A DNA stretch of 64,000 bases from the NCBI GenBank assembly GCA_910589415.1, contig OU342630.1:79170186-79234185 (forward strand), given 5' to 3'. How positions within the stretch are numbered: position 1 is the first letter of the stretch; every line of letters starts with the position of its first letter. The notes beneath the pieces were generated by a model. It was not told the DNA's origin. It did no database searches and worked only from the letters and a program-made list of their open reading frames with translations. This stretch comes from Malachius bipustulatus (lineage: Eukaryota; Arthropoda; Insecta; Coleoptera; Melyridae). Below are positions 12,041-24,249 of the stretch, one piece after another. A program made the translations under genes and the position numbers.

Positions 12041-13950
12041 AATTTTCAAATATGATATGCAATATCTTGTTTTGCTTTCTATAAACACCTTATTGCCCTT
12101 GATTTCTTGTAAACAAATTTCAGATTATAATGCAGGCAAAAGTAATAAAAACGTTAGTTTTATAGTAAACAAAATTAGTGTGTATGTAAAGAGAATGTTT
12201 TTATTTTTATTGCATACCGTTTTAACGTCATAATTTGCGATTTCGATGTTTGATATTAAGTATACATTACACTATTACACATAGCATAGCTCAACTTACG
12301 GTTTACATAATTATGCAGAGAGATCGTGAATGGCTTATGCTAAAGTACTAAAGGATTGAGTACCTATCGTATATAAGATAAAGGAACCCAATATTGACCA
12401 AACATCAAGCTGTCTGGGAGAAAGTCTGCTAAATTATTGTTGACATTGTATTTCTACTTCTATTATGTATTTTTAAAATAAGTCATATTACTTGTACATT
12501 TACCTACTTGGTATTTTTATTTAACTCTTCTCGGGCTTAATTATCTATTTTCTTTACTCTTCAATATTTGCATTTAGAAAATGCATTAGAACGTGGATGC
12601 ATTTTCGATTGAATCGGTAGATTATACTTCGATCTTTATAAAATAGATTGCGTCCTTGTTTAACAACGACTTTCTTAATTATTGTAAACAATGATTCTGA
12701 GGATGAGTAATTTCTGTATCAACTCACAACTTTTTGATAAACAAAATTAAATTTGGGAATATTTTGCCTTGGACGTATGGAAATAGTTGAAATTTCAACT
12801 GACGAATGCCGTAGATAAACATCGAAAATTAGGTAAGTAGGTCTCGACTCTAATTTCCAGCAATAGGTAATAGGTATGTACATCTATTTTGGGTGCTTCG
12901 CTAGGTGCATGCAGGTTGGGCTATAGGTAGACATATAAATATGAATCCTAGCGTCTTATGAATGACTTCCCAAAATGTAATAGTGGATAATCTGATTTTG
13001 TCAAGATTACGTTTGTTCTTGCGTGATGATGATACAAAGATCCGGTTTCTATTATTACACGTTACACCATTATCCGAGATTGAACCTCTTAACAGTGATG
13101 AACTGATGAATTAACGTTGAGAGCTTTCTCTTTCAGGAGGAATATTTAAATCCGTTAATTGCACTTTCATAATTTAGATTCGCTAGGTGTAGCAATATGT
13201 GTAAATAATGGGTGAGTATGTACCTATAAAAAGAAAAAAGAAAGTTAAAATTCCCTCATAGGGTGAGACATGGAATTGGATAATGAATGATAAGTACCTG
13301 TAGCCTATCGTGTTGAAAGTGGAACATTTTTGGAGCTATAGGTGTAATATTTTTAGAGGATTTTTCGAAGATAAAATGCACTACTGTGAGTTGTCAGAAA
13401 AACACCACTGCCATCAAATTACCATCGCTTTGGTTATAGGTACGAAAATTTGGCTATGGTAAATTTATCTAATCGTTACATAATACTCTTTGAAAAGGTG
13501 TCAGGGCTGCTATTTCGGAAACCAAGGCAACAATTTTTGTTTGGAAGAGGAGATCCTTCGACATACAATAACTGACATGTGTCAGTACACTCACCCCATC
13601 GTCTCCATTATCTATTCTTACCAAATCTTTAAGAAATGATCCACACTGTTATACCTGGTGCATTTGTTTTTTTATTTTTATTTCTTTATAAATACAACAA
13701 GTTTTTGGGGACCCAAACCGTTATCTCCGAAAATAAAAAAATACTTTAAATTAAAGACATGTGATTCTTGCTTAAAAGGGGACATTTTAAGCAATACAAC
13801 TGACATGCAGACCATTCCCCCCCTCGCTTCCATCATTCCTCGTTAAAAATCTTAATAATAATCTCCAATAAATTAAGCGTATACAGTATCCTATTTGCCA
13901 TTTTTAAGGGTGGCGTGGGGGCGAGGAGTCAAGATGATAGAAACACCCTG
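12041..13950. other. Intergenic DNA with short direct repeats
   Basis: No gene was recognised. Two loosely similar blocks (around 13570-13630 and 13798-13855, both beginning TGACATG) may be remnants of one duplicated repeat. GTAGGTA / TACCTAC words are frequent, as in much of this genome. Confidence 0.35.
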
Positions 13951-14398
13951 TGTAGGGTTTTTGATAATTGAACAGCCAAAATAAAACGTCATGTATAAAA
14001 TCGTATTTTAAAAATAAAACAAAGAATAGAAAGATCCGGCCTCTCGTTTAGGAAATATTTTCAAAAATGTAAAAAAGGCTGCTGTGAAAATATCGTGTTT
14101 TTTTAGTAACTGGACAGCCAAAATCGAACTGCATGCATAAAATCGTATTTTAATCATAAAATACACAACCACTTTTTTCAAGATCAGGCCTCGTTTAAGA
14201 AATATTTACAAAAATATTGGTCAGTTATTGGATAAAAAATATTTTTATTGCGGCCTATAGTTTTACATTTTTGGAGATATTTACTAAACAAGGCCTGATC
14301 TTCTTGAAAAAAGGTATTCTCTCTTTTATGAATAAAATGCGATTGTATACATGGTGTTTTATTTTGGCTGTTCAGTTACTAAACACCCTCTATACACA
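13951..14398. repeat. Three-copy foldback repeat (two direct, one inverted)
   Basis: A unit containing ACAGCCAAAATAAAAC, ATAAAATCGTATTTTA and AGGCCT-GTTTA is present at about 13951-14085 and again at about 14095-14220 in the same orientation. It is inverted at about 14235-14395. The outer ends carry ACACCCTGTGT and AACACCCTCTATA. It is a decayed member of the CAGGGTG-ended family. Confidence 0.65.
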
Positions 14399-14833
14399 TT
14401 TTAGAGAATAAATAAATGCACCGCATAATGGCTAATAAAATTTTCTTTCAAACCTAAAAAACCCATGATCTACGCCAATGAATGTACGTCATGAGTAATT
14501 TTAGAATTGCACCTGTCCCATAAAAACGTGACGTCATATTAAATTACATTAAAATCGCTTCAGCGGTTCAGCTTTTATAATCAAATAACAATTTCAGAAT
14601 TGACACTTTGACATCTCCTAGCGGCCAAACCAAGCTACTTTAGACTAAGAGAAGTTGATTTAACATTTGGTAGAGAGCTGTAAAGTCATTTCAGGGACAG
14701 CCTGTATATGTAGTATTATTGCGAGAGCCTTCTCCAGTAGGTAGCTCAATTTTTGGAGCACGTATATCTACACATTTGATCTGTTTACATGCATTTTAAC
14801 AGCTCATATCAAGGACTTACTTTTTGAACTATA

Positions 14834-15539
14834 CATGGTGTTCTACGAGCTCTATGACAAACTTTGACAGATGGTAGGTTGCTTGATTTTAAACATATTT
14901 TTTTTAATAAACATGGGTCCGATTCGTTTTTGTTTAGAAGTTACACGCATTCTTAGAACACGACCTTTTAGAGTTTATTGATGACGTGCAACTCAATATT
15001 ATTCAAAATATGTGGTATCAGCATGACGGTGCACCACCACATAGAGGAAGACAAGTTGCTGCTTGGCTAAATGAACATTTCCCGAATAAATGGATAGGTC
15101 AAGGAGGTCCAATATCATGGCCACCTCGTTCTCCCGATCTGAATCCTCTGGATTTTTATTTATGGGGACACATGAAGCAGCTGGTCTACCATGTTGAAAT
15201 CGCTACCCATCAGCAGTTACTTGAAAGAATTCAAGATGCAGCTAACCAAATAAAGAAATGATCCAAATCTCATTCTTCGAGTGACCGAATCTTTAGTTCG
15301 TCGATGTGAGGCTTGCATTCAAGCTGAGGGTGGACATTTCGAACAATTTTTATAGTCTTAAGTTTTGTGATTATCATTTAATTTACCTAAATTTTTATTG
15401 TTGATTGTTAATAAAGGTTAAATGCTTGTAACTTCTAAACAAAAACGAATCGGACCCATGTTTATTAAAAAAAATATGTTTAAAATCAAGCAACCTACCA
15501 TCTGTCAAAGTTTGTCATAGAGCTTGTAGAACACCCATT
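14834..15539 (+). mobile_element. 0.7-kb DNA transposon with about 120-bp TIRs
   Basis: Inverted repeats of about 120 bp (14834-14953 and 15419-15539) share GTGTTCTA, AACTTTGACAGATGGTAG and AACATGGGTCCGATTCG words. TA lies at the left boundary. Between them sits a plus-strand transposase relic with the catalytic C-terminal half. The N-terminal DNA-binding half is absent, so this is an internally deleted copy. It is the complement of the 3137-4347 element, which keeps the N-terminal half. Confidence 0.8.
14948..15355 (+). pseudogene. DDE transposase, C-terminal half, frameshifted
   Basis: This is the C-terminal half of an IS630/Tc1-mariner superfamily transposase. The second catalytic aspartate is in QHDGAPPH, followed by the W-x-G linker and SPDLNPLDFYLWG with the third acidic residue. 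I count 41 residues between the two aspartates (D-x41-D), a spacing described for some mariner-like groups. The frame is open to a stop at 15259-15261. A frame change just before that stop leads to the usual C-terminus (SLVRRCEACIQAEGGHFEQ), which ends at 15355. No ATG is present; the frame runs back into the left terminal repeat, and the first catalytic aspartate is missing. Confidence 0.8.
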
Positions 15540-15540
15540 G

Positions 15541-16699
15541 AGGGAGTCCCGTAATTCCTTCGCAGATAACAATTTTTATATAATTTAAATGGAAGGCCCT
15601 ATATATTATTGGATGTGTATATTATCTATTCTATAGGGTAAATTCTAAGCTAATTTCTATGTACGAAGCTTAACAAAGTTACCAGAGAAGGACGCCGCAT
15701 TACTGATGGGCACCCTTACCAAAAACTTTGTAATACCTATACTCGTATAGGTGTTTTAAAAACTATGAATTGCTTACATTTTTTTCAGGCCCCCGTTGGG
15801 AGTTTGTTTTACTTTTTTTTAATATTTTTGTAAATTGATCTAAATAGGGCGATATTTTTTGTTCCATCACGTATTCGTGTTATATTAGGCAGTCCTTAAC
15901 GGCTGGTCAGCGAAGAAAGTATACGAATTATTACCCCGAAGCATCAAAGCAATAATCTGGGATCAAAATCATTATTGTTTCCGGGTTATTTTGCCGTGTA
16001 TAGTCCGCGGAGGTTTGCTCCGGCGTAAATCCCCATGGACCACGGCAAAACAACTCGGAATAAATTATGATTTCAGCAGACGGTTGAAGCCAGCAGTGAA
16101 AGCTTACACACATCAAACATCTGGGATCTTTACGACAATTCTATATCTTATTCGGCCAGCCATTCTTTCATAGCCGCGACTTACATTCAGTTCTTCGTTA
16201 GAAAAATGAGTTTTGGAAAAAGGTTTTGTACTCGTGTACCACCGTAAAATAACAATCGGTAATATAACGGTAAATAACGGCGTTTAAATAAGAGTTTGTA
16301 CAATTTTTCAGTTTATTCCTCGGTCTAGTGAAAGGAAAATAAATAAGTACAAAGATTGTATAAAATAATAAACATTTTCTTGTTACGCCCATTGAACCTG
16401 CAAGTAATCACCTTACCATAGCTGTCAAGAATGATAATTAACTAAAAAGTCACTAAGTATATATCCAAGAGAGATAGCCTGATCTTTGTCAGATCGGTAC
16501 CATAATTTTTATATCAAAGTACTCTATAGGGGGTAGCGCGGGGGGGGGGGGGCAGGTTCACATTGATAGCCGTTGTTCACAATATTGAACAGCGATATCG
16601 AAAAGCGTTGCGTGGTAAGAAATGAGAGATGCAAAGACAAAATTAAAAATAATTAAAAAATTACTCATGTGTACTGATGGAGCTACGAAGACGATTCAT
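15541..16699. other. Intergenic DNA with a GC-richer patch
   Basis: About 15895-16190 is noticeably GC-richer than its surroundings and open on both strands. I found no recognisable product or splice-framed exon, so it is left unassigned. It could be a promoter-proximal or untranslated exon. A G run lies at 16541-16551. Confidence 0.3.
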
Positions 16700-16905
16700 T
16701 TTTTTAAGAAGGAAACATCGGTCTTAACTATGTAGGTAAGACACAGTCGCTCCACTCTGGTAATTTGGCTTCGAGAACTAGCTCATACAGCCACAGACAC
16801 ACTATGAATAGACGAACAAAACACCCAAGGTACGAGTGGGATTTGAACCCCGCGGTGACAGCTGATTAATAGATTGCTCTTATAACCCGCTGTTCCAACT
16901 TATTC
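16700..16905 (-). repeat. tRNA-derived SINE copy (minus)
   Basis: On the minus strand it begins with a degraded tRNA-like head (AACAGCGGGTTATAAGAGC) and a B-box-like GGGGTTCAAATCC near 16845-16857. The body contains CTGTGGCTGTATGAGCT and CGAAGCCAAATTACCAGA. It ends CTACATAGTTAAGACCGATG. Head, body or tail is shared with the copies at 25679 and 42421. Confidence 0.8.
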
Positions 16906-18424
16906 CAGTCCAGTTAGCGGCTGCTCCAACAATTATTCTTCTTTTCCAATTTAACCGTATTCGTAGTTCCGGTAAGTATACGGTGAACAGAAAAAACATA
17001 AAAACAAAAAATTTTTCATCATTCAGGTGTTTCGCGGTTTTTAATAGCAAATAGCAAACACTTCTCAAGAAAAGAAAATGTGGAGCTGTTTCTACCCTTT
17101 AGAATTTAATTTAAAAAAATCTTCCTTATTGACTTTTTATGACCGCCTATACCATAAAATGAATATGTATGCTGTAATTCAGCTTTCTCTGTCAAGCTGT
17201 TTGAGCTGGAGCTGGAAAGGTGAGACATAACGATGTTAGATACCGTATTATCTACAGTATAGATTATATCGCTTAAACGCACCTTTATTATACAATAAGA
17301 TTAAGGTGAGCAAAGGTATTTCTATTTCGCTAGGTCTAGGGCACCGCTTGACCTTCGTGTTTCCACCTGTTGGTATGAGCATTTAAAATAATCCATTATA
17401 AGGTTTCCTGAACAACTTGTGGAATAACGACATAACAAATAGGTAGGTATGTATAGGGATTTTACTTTTCTTACGACACTATTCCCAGACTGATGGAATT
17501 ATGAGTGTTGTTCGTTGGTGCAATATTCAGTATTCAAGAGAACAGAGATCCCAATTTGACAAAAAACAGTGTCTACGAATCTAGTTGCAATAATTACAAT
17601 TATTATTAGAGTCATTCTATGCGACTCAGCGGTAGACCATGTTGATGAAATTTAATAGTTAAATAATTACCAACAAAATATTATTGCAAGTAAACCTGCT
17701 GCAATAAAATAAATATAGGATGTGAAGATCTATGCCAGAAAAAAAATGGGCACACCAAAGGTGCAATCAAAATACTTCGAAAAAATCTGATTCTTTTAAT
17801 GGCGCTTTTTTACCCTAGTGAAACTATGATGCTCATATGCGTTGGCTAAAAAATCAAAAAAAGGTGGAGGATATTCAAGTTAAAGTAAACTGTATTAAAC
17901 TGAATAAAACTCCAACTATTAATGATTATTTCTATTAGAAGTTTTAATTATCAGTGTTACTGTCAACTGTTAACTGTTACCGCAAAAACTTAGATCGGAA
18001 AAATATTTAGGTGTCTCCTACCATTAATGCTTGTAATCGCGCAAAAAATCAGTTATCATCATAATTTTATCTTTATTACTAAACCCGCATATTATACCGC
18101 ATATTATTAAGATTATCAAATTCCGACTTGTAGAATAATAGTATATTCTATATCAAGGGCGGAAAGAAGATCATTTCGGCGAGTATGAAGTTATCCTTTT
18201 GATTGAATACGAGCTTAAATGGACTTCGGGTCCGGCCGAGATACAGACGGTATTTTTTAGCGCATCGTGTTAGAACACTGAAAAATTTGGCTTGCTAGCT
18301 TGTTGGCGAATATGTGGTGGCGTACAAATTAATTCACTGTCAGTGTCATTTTCCTGTCTAGGGTTCATTTTGGGTTGACGAAACCTCAGAAACTAGCAAC
18401 CCCCGTTAATCGTTATAATTAGAT
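16906..18424. other. Intergenic DNA
   Basis: No gene or strong repeat was recognised. The reading frames are short and AT-driven. Confidence 0.35.
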
Positions 18425-18672
18425 AGGTAGAAAATAAATATCGTATGGCTGTGGTAAAGCCCAAGTGTCAGAAGTTTTCAAGTAGCCTCAAGGGCCTCTG
18501 ACGTAACCTAACGACTGCTGTGAAGCAGCCGGGACCCCCTTTTTAACGTACCTCCCGGAGCACGATCGGTCACGGAACTTTTTTTTACCACTATAATTGG
18601 TCACCCATCTAAGTACTGACTAAGCAAAGTCATGCTGCACTTTAGAGATCGTTTGACCGAAACTCTAGATGG
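18425..18672 (-). repeat. 5S rRNA-derived SINE (SINE3-like)
   Basis: Read on the minus strand, about 18594-18665 resembles the internal-promoter half of 5S rRNA: AAAGTGCAGCATG, then CAGTACTTAGATGGGTGACC (the 5S gene has TTAGTACTTGGATGGG-GACC). Downstream is an unrelated body with TTACGTCAGAGGCCCTTGAG and a 3' end near 18425. It is not a functional 5S gene because the flanks do not complete the rRNA. Polymerase III transcription from the 5S-type promoter would be expected for such a SINE. Confidence 0.6.
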
Positions 18673-19088
18673 GCATCCACACGCTGGCCCAACTATTTGG
18701 CGAAACATTCACTGAATCATTCACCGAATCATTCACCGAATCATTCGTGTACAAACTTGCCGTCCACACGTTGGCGATTGCAGTTGGCTTGAGGCTTGGT
18801 CGAACTACAGGCGAACGACCATAGCGAATTCATAATCACAGATAACGACAGTGGCGGCGTTATGTGTCTTGAATTTCCACGGGAATTGAAAATGTAAAAT
18901 TGTTTTGCCATATTTATGCAAGCTCAGCTCTGATAATTTTTCTTTTTATAATTAATAATTGTTCTTTATATCTCACTAGTGCGGTAATAGACTTAGCGTA
19001 CTAGTGCAGTAATATGGATTCTTATCCAAAGTAACTTAGATGGGTGGGATGATAAGTGATCTTTATTTAATGATTGTAGATAAATATA

Positions 19089-19986
19089 CAGGGTGGGGCG
19101 CGACGAACGCCTCGGTCTGTGTAGCCTAAATCGTGAACAATTAAAAAAAAATTAAATTGAGTCTTATACAGGGTCGTAGTGCCTATAACTTAAAATTATT
19201 TTTTACTATACAGCATGTCCCATATGACAGTGGCATATCAAAGTTATGTTTTTTTAAACAGAATGCTCCTAACTATGTTATCGCATTTTTAGATTATCTG
19301 AGAAGAAAAAATAAGATTGGTTTTTACAGTTGGCGTTGATGTAAATTGAAAAGTTTCTGAGTTATAAACAAGTGAAAATCGCAATTTTTGAAGTTCAAGG
19401 CCCTGTACAACGAAAACGGCTCAAGATAGAGAAAAACGGTTTACATGTCCCTGTTTTAACTTTTTATTTACTGTCCTATGGTACAGAAACATTTGTACGT
19501 TCTTTGTTTCTTCTTATTTGGCGACGCGTGGAGAAATCTTAGATTTTTTCCAATTTTTTTATCACCCTGTGTAAACATTTTATCTACATCATAGGATAGT
19601 ACCTATACAAAAAGTTAAAATAGGGACATGTAAGCCGTTTTTCTCTATCTTGACCCGTTTTCGTGGTACAGGGCCTTGAACTTCAAAAACGACTATTTTC
19701 ACTTGTTTATAACTCACAAACTTCTGAATTTAAACACCAACTGTAAAAGCCAATCTTATTTTTTCTTCTCAGACAATCTAAAAATGCAATAACATAGGAG
19801 CATTCCATTTAAAAAAACATAACTTTGATATGCCACTCTCATATGGGACATGCCTGTATATACTTCAAAATAATTTTAAGTTGTGGGCACTACGACCCTG
19901 TATAAAATTAGACCCAATTTAAATATTTTTCAAATTGTGCACGATTTAGGATACACAGACCGAGGCGTTCAACGCGCCCCACCCTG
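19089..19986. mobile_element. 0.9-kb foldback transposon (CAGGGTGGGGCGCG ends)
   Basis: The element starts CAGGGTGGGGCGCGACGAACG and ends with the near complement (GCGCCCCACCCTG), with TA at 19087-19088 and 19987-19988. The arms of roughly 420 bp pair along nearly the whole length (for example the blocks around 19390-19440 and 19655-19700). No transposase relic is visible. A partial third arm copy follows at 20296-20561. Confidence 0.8.
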
Positions 19987-20295
19987 TATAATTTTATATT
20001 TTTATATTTTATTTAATTAAAGCCTTATAATTAGTTTTTTCACATTTCTTTCTAGCGATTTTGATTTTATTAATCGATTTCTACGTATGTATTGAAAAAA
20101 AATCGATTTTATTTTCGACAATTTACCACCATAATACAGTTTTTTATCGCTGGCGCCCGAACTAATTTTTTTTTAATGAAACTGATTACCTATGCCATTC
20201 CGTGGTCCTATATCAAGTACACAAATCCTCAAAGTTTCAGTTTTTTATCTTTAAAATTAAACTCTATTTAGGGGGTGGACACTAGTGTTGGGACA

Positions 20296-20561
20296 CCCGG
20301 TACAGGGCCTTGAACTTGAAAAATGGCGATTTTCACTTGTTTCTCACAAACATTTCAATTTAAACACAAACTGAAAAAGTCAATCTTTTTTTTTCTTCGC
20401 GATCAATCTAAAAATACAATAACATAGGAGCATTCCATTAAAAAAATAAACATAATTTTAAGTTGTAGACACTACGACCCTGTATAATACCCAATTTAAT
20501 TTTTTTTTATCGTGCACGATTTAGGCTACACATATCGAGGCGTTCGTCGCGCCCCACCCTG
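20296..20561. repeat. Partial copy of the 19089-19986 element
   Basis: It runs from the internal block GGGCCTTGAACTTGAAAAA to a complete right end (GCGCCCCACCCTG followed by TA). It matches the right arm of the 19089-19986 element with several deletions. The left half is missing. Confidence 0.7.
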
Positions 20562-21329
20562 TATAAGTATATTTTACTTTGTAAGGCAAACTAATCATTT
20601 TAATTTTGAAATTTCATAATAATGTATTTTTTTTTCTTTTTGCTCATTACGTAAAACGCACAAGGCTTTCGTTGGGGCATATTGGTATTTTACAACTAGC
20701 ATTGGTTCTAACAACATACATATTTAAAAATCATAATCAAAATTACATTTTCCAAGGAATGGCCTTTTTTCATGTGTAATAATTATTAGATTGGGCCGAG
20801 GACTTGGCTATTTGTTTCTTACCTATATTTCATAAAAAAAGAGTTATGAGAACTTTTTTTGGTAATTACTAATTTTAGTGTTGATCCTACTCATAAAAAA
20901 TAAATTTAGTAAGTAGCCGTATGTTATTATTCAGGAACCTTGTTCTTATCTTTATGAAATTTATTTTTCGGGTCCCATATCATTGGTTCACTTTGATAAA
21001 GTTCGAGAAACTGGAAAACTCTTTCGTCATTCCAGGTTGTCATTGTTGTTGTATTTATTTTAATTTCAGTTATTACCGTAAATACACTGCACTGTGCAGT
21101 GAATAGTCGAGAGTAAATGACAAGATCGAACGAGCCAACGTGTGGGCAGCGTCAAATAGAGCCAAGTTGACGAGAGCCGAATCTCTTTGAATTCGTGCAT
21201 TTGCCGACAGCGAGGCGAACGTAGACAAACTTTGCTCACTTGGCCGAATGTTTGGGCAATCGAGACGATGTTACCGTCCACACGTTCGTGTTGCCGGAGT
21301 TCGGCCAGCGTGTGGAGCCGGCATAGCAG

Positions 21330-22870
21330 TTTGGCTATTGTGACCAATTATTAGATAGGTACCTACCTGTTATTATTATATTTCCAGCTCGTTTAGACTT
21401 GATTGAAATATGCGCGTATCGTGGTCTCGGTAGTTGACAGCTGTGTGCTTGAATTTCGCTGCCGAGCTCTCACCTGCCGCGTAATCACTAACTGATAACA
21501 ACTACAGTAGTTGTTATAGTAACTACTACTAAATCTGTCCGCCCAAGGGCCAGAAAAAACGTTCGTTGCGGGCTGGAATATTTTGTACGCTTGGAAGCGA
21601 GCCGCTATTGCATGTAGGGCTGCAATATGCGTCATTCCGCCTGCTATTAAGCTATTGAAAAATCGTCTTTCAGAGGCGATGCGCTAAAAATAATATTTAA
21701 ATCATTATAATAATCTGGTGAGTGTTTTCCGAACTTGCAACACTTTTCATGATGTGTGTGCTAGGAAAAACGTATAGGTAGGTATACGTATCGAGGCGTG
21801 AGGGTCTGTTCTCTCAAGAACAGATTGACACTCGAATTCAATTAGGTAATGGTAAAACAGTTTCATTTGGTTGTATAATTATTATTATTGGGATATGTAT
21901 AGGCTTTCAATTATTAATCTTCTCAAATTTTCTTGAGTGAGTAAAAGTTTACCTAACTCACTTCACAGAACAACTTTTGTTATTATTATTCGTTTATCCT
22001 TTATCCCTAATGTTTTCATACTTTTCAAACTCAGTTTTGTCATTATTTGAGCCAAAAAATCCACTTACATAGTTTTAAATATTGTCATGTTAAGCGTTAA
22101 AAAAATAGCATTACATTTTCCCACATAAAAATTATTTTATTCCAATCCAATATTACTTATCCACGCGTATTTTGTCACGCTTAATGAAAATTAGAAAATA
22201 TCAAATTCTGTGATTTATTAGATCAAAGTAAATAATATAAATTTTAGATATTGCTTTAAGTTTCGAGCCCCACTTAATCTCCAGAAACAAATCAAACAAG
22301 CACATGAAACTATAATTATCTCCTGCTAGTTCTACTTCCTAGTCAAATATGGGGTGAGAGATTTTTTTGATCTTACACCATAGACGAATGTTGATAAAAA
22401 TATAATCTAGCAATCTGGGCGACCACATCAGATGTGGAAAACTAATAACATAATCAATTATGTGCTGCAATGGCCGAGGCAATACAATGCAAAAAAAATC
22501 ATTATAAAATTAACCAAGTCGTCGTTTTGTTAAAATATTAAATACAATAAAGAATAGGTATGTTTTTTTTTGTCTCTCCATAATCGGCCTGATTCCAATT
22601 ATTGCTTTTGCTTGATTATAAGGCTTATACGGTAGCTTCAAATTTTATTGTTGCGAGACTCCAAATCAACGTCTGTCGAAGTTAATGTCAGAAACAACCG
22701 ATCATACTAAACTACTCAAAACGAAAGTGCCGCATCGCAAAATTTTTCATGATTTTGATTTTCAGTTTTCCTGCAAAAATCGATTTCCAGAAAAATTCAA
22801 ATTTGAGGCATTTTTATTCAATCTTTTGTTTTTTGTATTTGTAGTGATCTCATTCCTGGATTTTGTTGCC
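21330..22870. other. Intergenic DNA with possible untranslated exon
   Basis: About 21390-21715 is GC-richer. It contains a donor-like CTG|GTGAGTG at about 21718 on the plus strand, which would fit a 5' untranslated exon. No protein is recognisable in it. The remainder is AT-rich with nothing further seen. Confidence 0.25.
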
Positions 22871-23375
22871 TGAAGTTTTGAGTACCTACAATATGAGCCC
22901 ATCATTTTCCAAAATCGGCAGAGAGGATAAAATTTGCCATTTCAAGAGAGATCATCCTGTAAACACAGGTGTTAAACCGACAACTGCAAACCGCCTGACA
23001 TCAAAACTTTCAAAATATTGTCATCAAAACTTACAGGACAGATTTATTTCAAAAACGGCAGTAACAAAACAGTGAGTGATTTGCACGCCTTCACATAATA
23101 TCACCCTGTAGAAAATTCATTAGCAATTTTTTGAGTCTATTATATTTAATAAAAGAGAAAAATAAAAGAACAGGGCTGCCAACATCCGAAAACAAAATCG
23201 AAGTAAGAAAAATTATCCGCCATCAAAATCAGGTAAAATTTTGAGGTGCAACACTTTTATTTTTGAGCAGTTTAGTTAAAACCCTACTAAGCCTCTGATT
23301 ATTAAAACGGCTATTTGTGTTAAGAAGTCATGTTGATTAAATATTAAATTTCGTCGTCTATTTATATAAAACTTA
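22871..23375. other. Intergenic DNA with a solo element end
   Basis: ATCACCCTGTAG at about 23099 is a right terminus of the CAGGGTG type without an obvious partner. The plus frame at 22863-23075 has no recognisable domain. Confidence 0.3.
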
Positions 23376-23598
23376 CAGGGTCTTTCAAAACATGTGTCGG
23401 AAAATGAAAGGTGTGATTCCTTGACGGGGATTAACAGGGATCCGCAAAACCACCGTTTTCGAGATCAATGATTCTTTTGAGGATATCTCGGACCGTTTTA
23501 GATATAAAACTGAATTTTTGTACACACCTTAGGTACCATTAATAATATTTACTTTTTGAACGCTTCTTAAATTTCTTTCCATCATAATATATGTGGCA

Positions 23599-24067
23599 GT
23601 GGAGTGTGTGGTTGCTGACATACCAAAGTGCGTCTGCTATTGCTCTGAGTGTTTTTGATTGAAATCTTTGTATGATATTTAGTCTTGTGGGTTTAGCACA
23701 TCCCCAAAGTTGAAGTCCGTAAGTCCAAATAGGTTTCAGCATGCTTTCATACAGCAAAAGTTTGTTGGCTAGCGAGAGTTTGGATTTTCTTCCGATGAGC
23801 CAATACATTTGTCGGAACTTGAGATCTAGCTGTCTCCGTTTGGTGTCGATATGTTTCTGCCAGGTAAGCCGCTGGTCAAGATGGAGTCCAAGATATTTGA
23901 TTTCAGTTTTGATTGGGATCGGAGAGTTGTCCATGGTTACGGGTGGGCAAGTGGTTATGTCGGTTGGTGAATGTAACTTGAGCTGATTTAGCTGTGTTGA
24001 TTTCTGTTCTCCATTTCCTATACCATCTTGCTAGTAAGTTTAAGTGGATTTGTAGTTTTTCAGAGGC
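23599..24067 (-). pseudogene. Jockey-type LINE reverse transcriptase, inverted part
   Basis: On the minus strand this encodes the distal reverse transcriptase and thumb of a jockey-clade LINE: SEKLQIHLNLLARWYRKWR, then NTAKSAQVTFTN, a single frameshift near 23970, KYLGLHLDQRLTWQKHID, YESMLKPIWTYGLQLWG and finally WYVSNHTLH. Homology stops sharply after NHTLH at about 23599. The family normally continues with NDLRIP, and that continuation is found on the opposite strand from 24077. The active-site part is absent. Confidence 0.8.
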
Positions 24068-24076
24068 AATTTTTCA

Positions 24077-24249
24077 AACAATGACCTCCGAATACCACTC
24101 ATCAGAGATGAAATTCAAAAAGTTGCAACCACATACAGCCAACAAACAGTAAATCATCAGAACATACACTAGTTGAGCAAGTCTATGACAATGGTCCCGA
24201 AGTAAGAAGACTCCGCAGAACATGGCCACAAAACCTCCTACAGCACTAA
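24077..24249 (+). pseudogene. Jockey-type LINE ORF2 C-terminus, sense part
   Basis: On the plus strand this encodes the C-terminal tail of the same kind of protein: NDLRIPLIRDEIQKVATTYS, then NHQNIH and, after a frameshift, the typical end VRRLRRTWPQNLLQH with TAA at 24247-24249. It starts exactly where the inverted part stops. The two halves meet head to head at about 24067-24077. The 3' untranslated part extends at most to about 24665; no clear poly-A tail is visible. The opposite-strand frame 24074-24319 is its shadow. Confidence 0.7.

Larger units (their letters stand above)
18668..21325. repeat. CCACACG motif blocks flanking 2.3 kb
   Basis: CCACACGCTGGCC near 18676 recurs inverted as GGCCAGCGTGTGG near 21303. 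Related copies occur at 18765 (CCACACGTTGGC), 21139 (inverted) and 21276. A short ATTCACCGAATC tandem lies at 18708-18745. The blocks may be the ends of one large inverted-repeat element into which the 19089-19986 foldback inserted, or two separate members of one MITE family. The short frames here are not genes. Confidence 0.4.

Noticed and set aside
16541..16551. G run as a regulatory element (also C/G runs at 37611 and 41274)
   Set aside because: Simple homopolymers with no supporting context.
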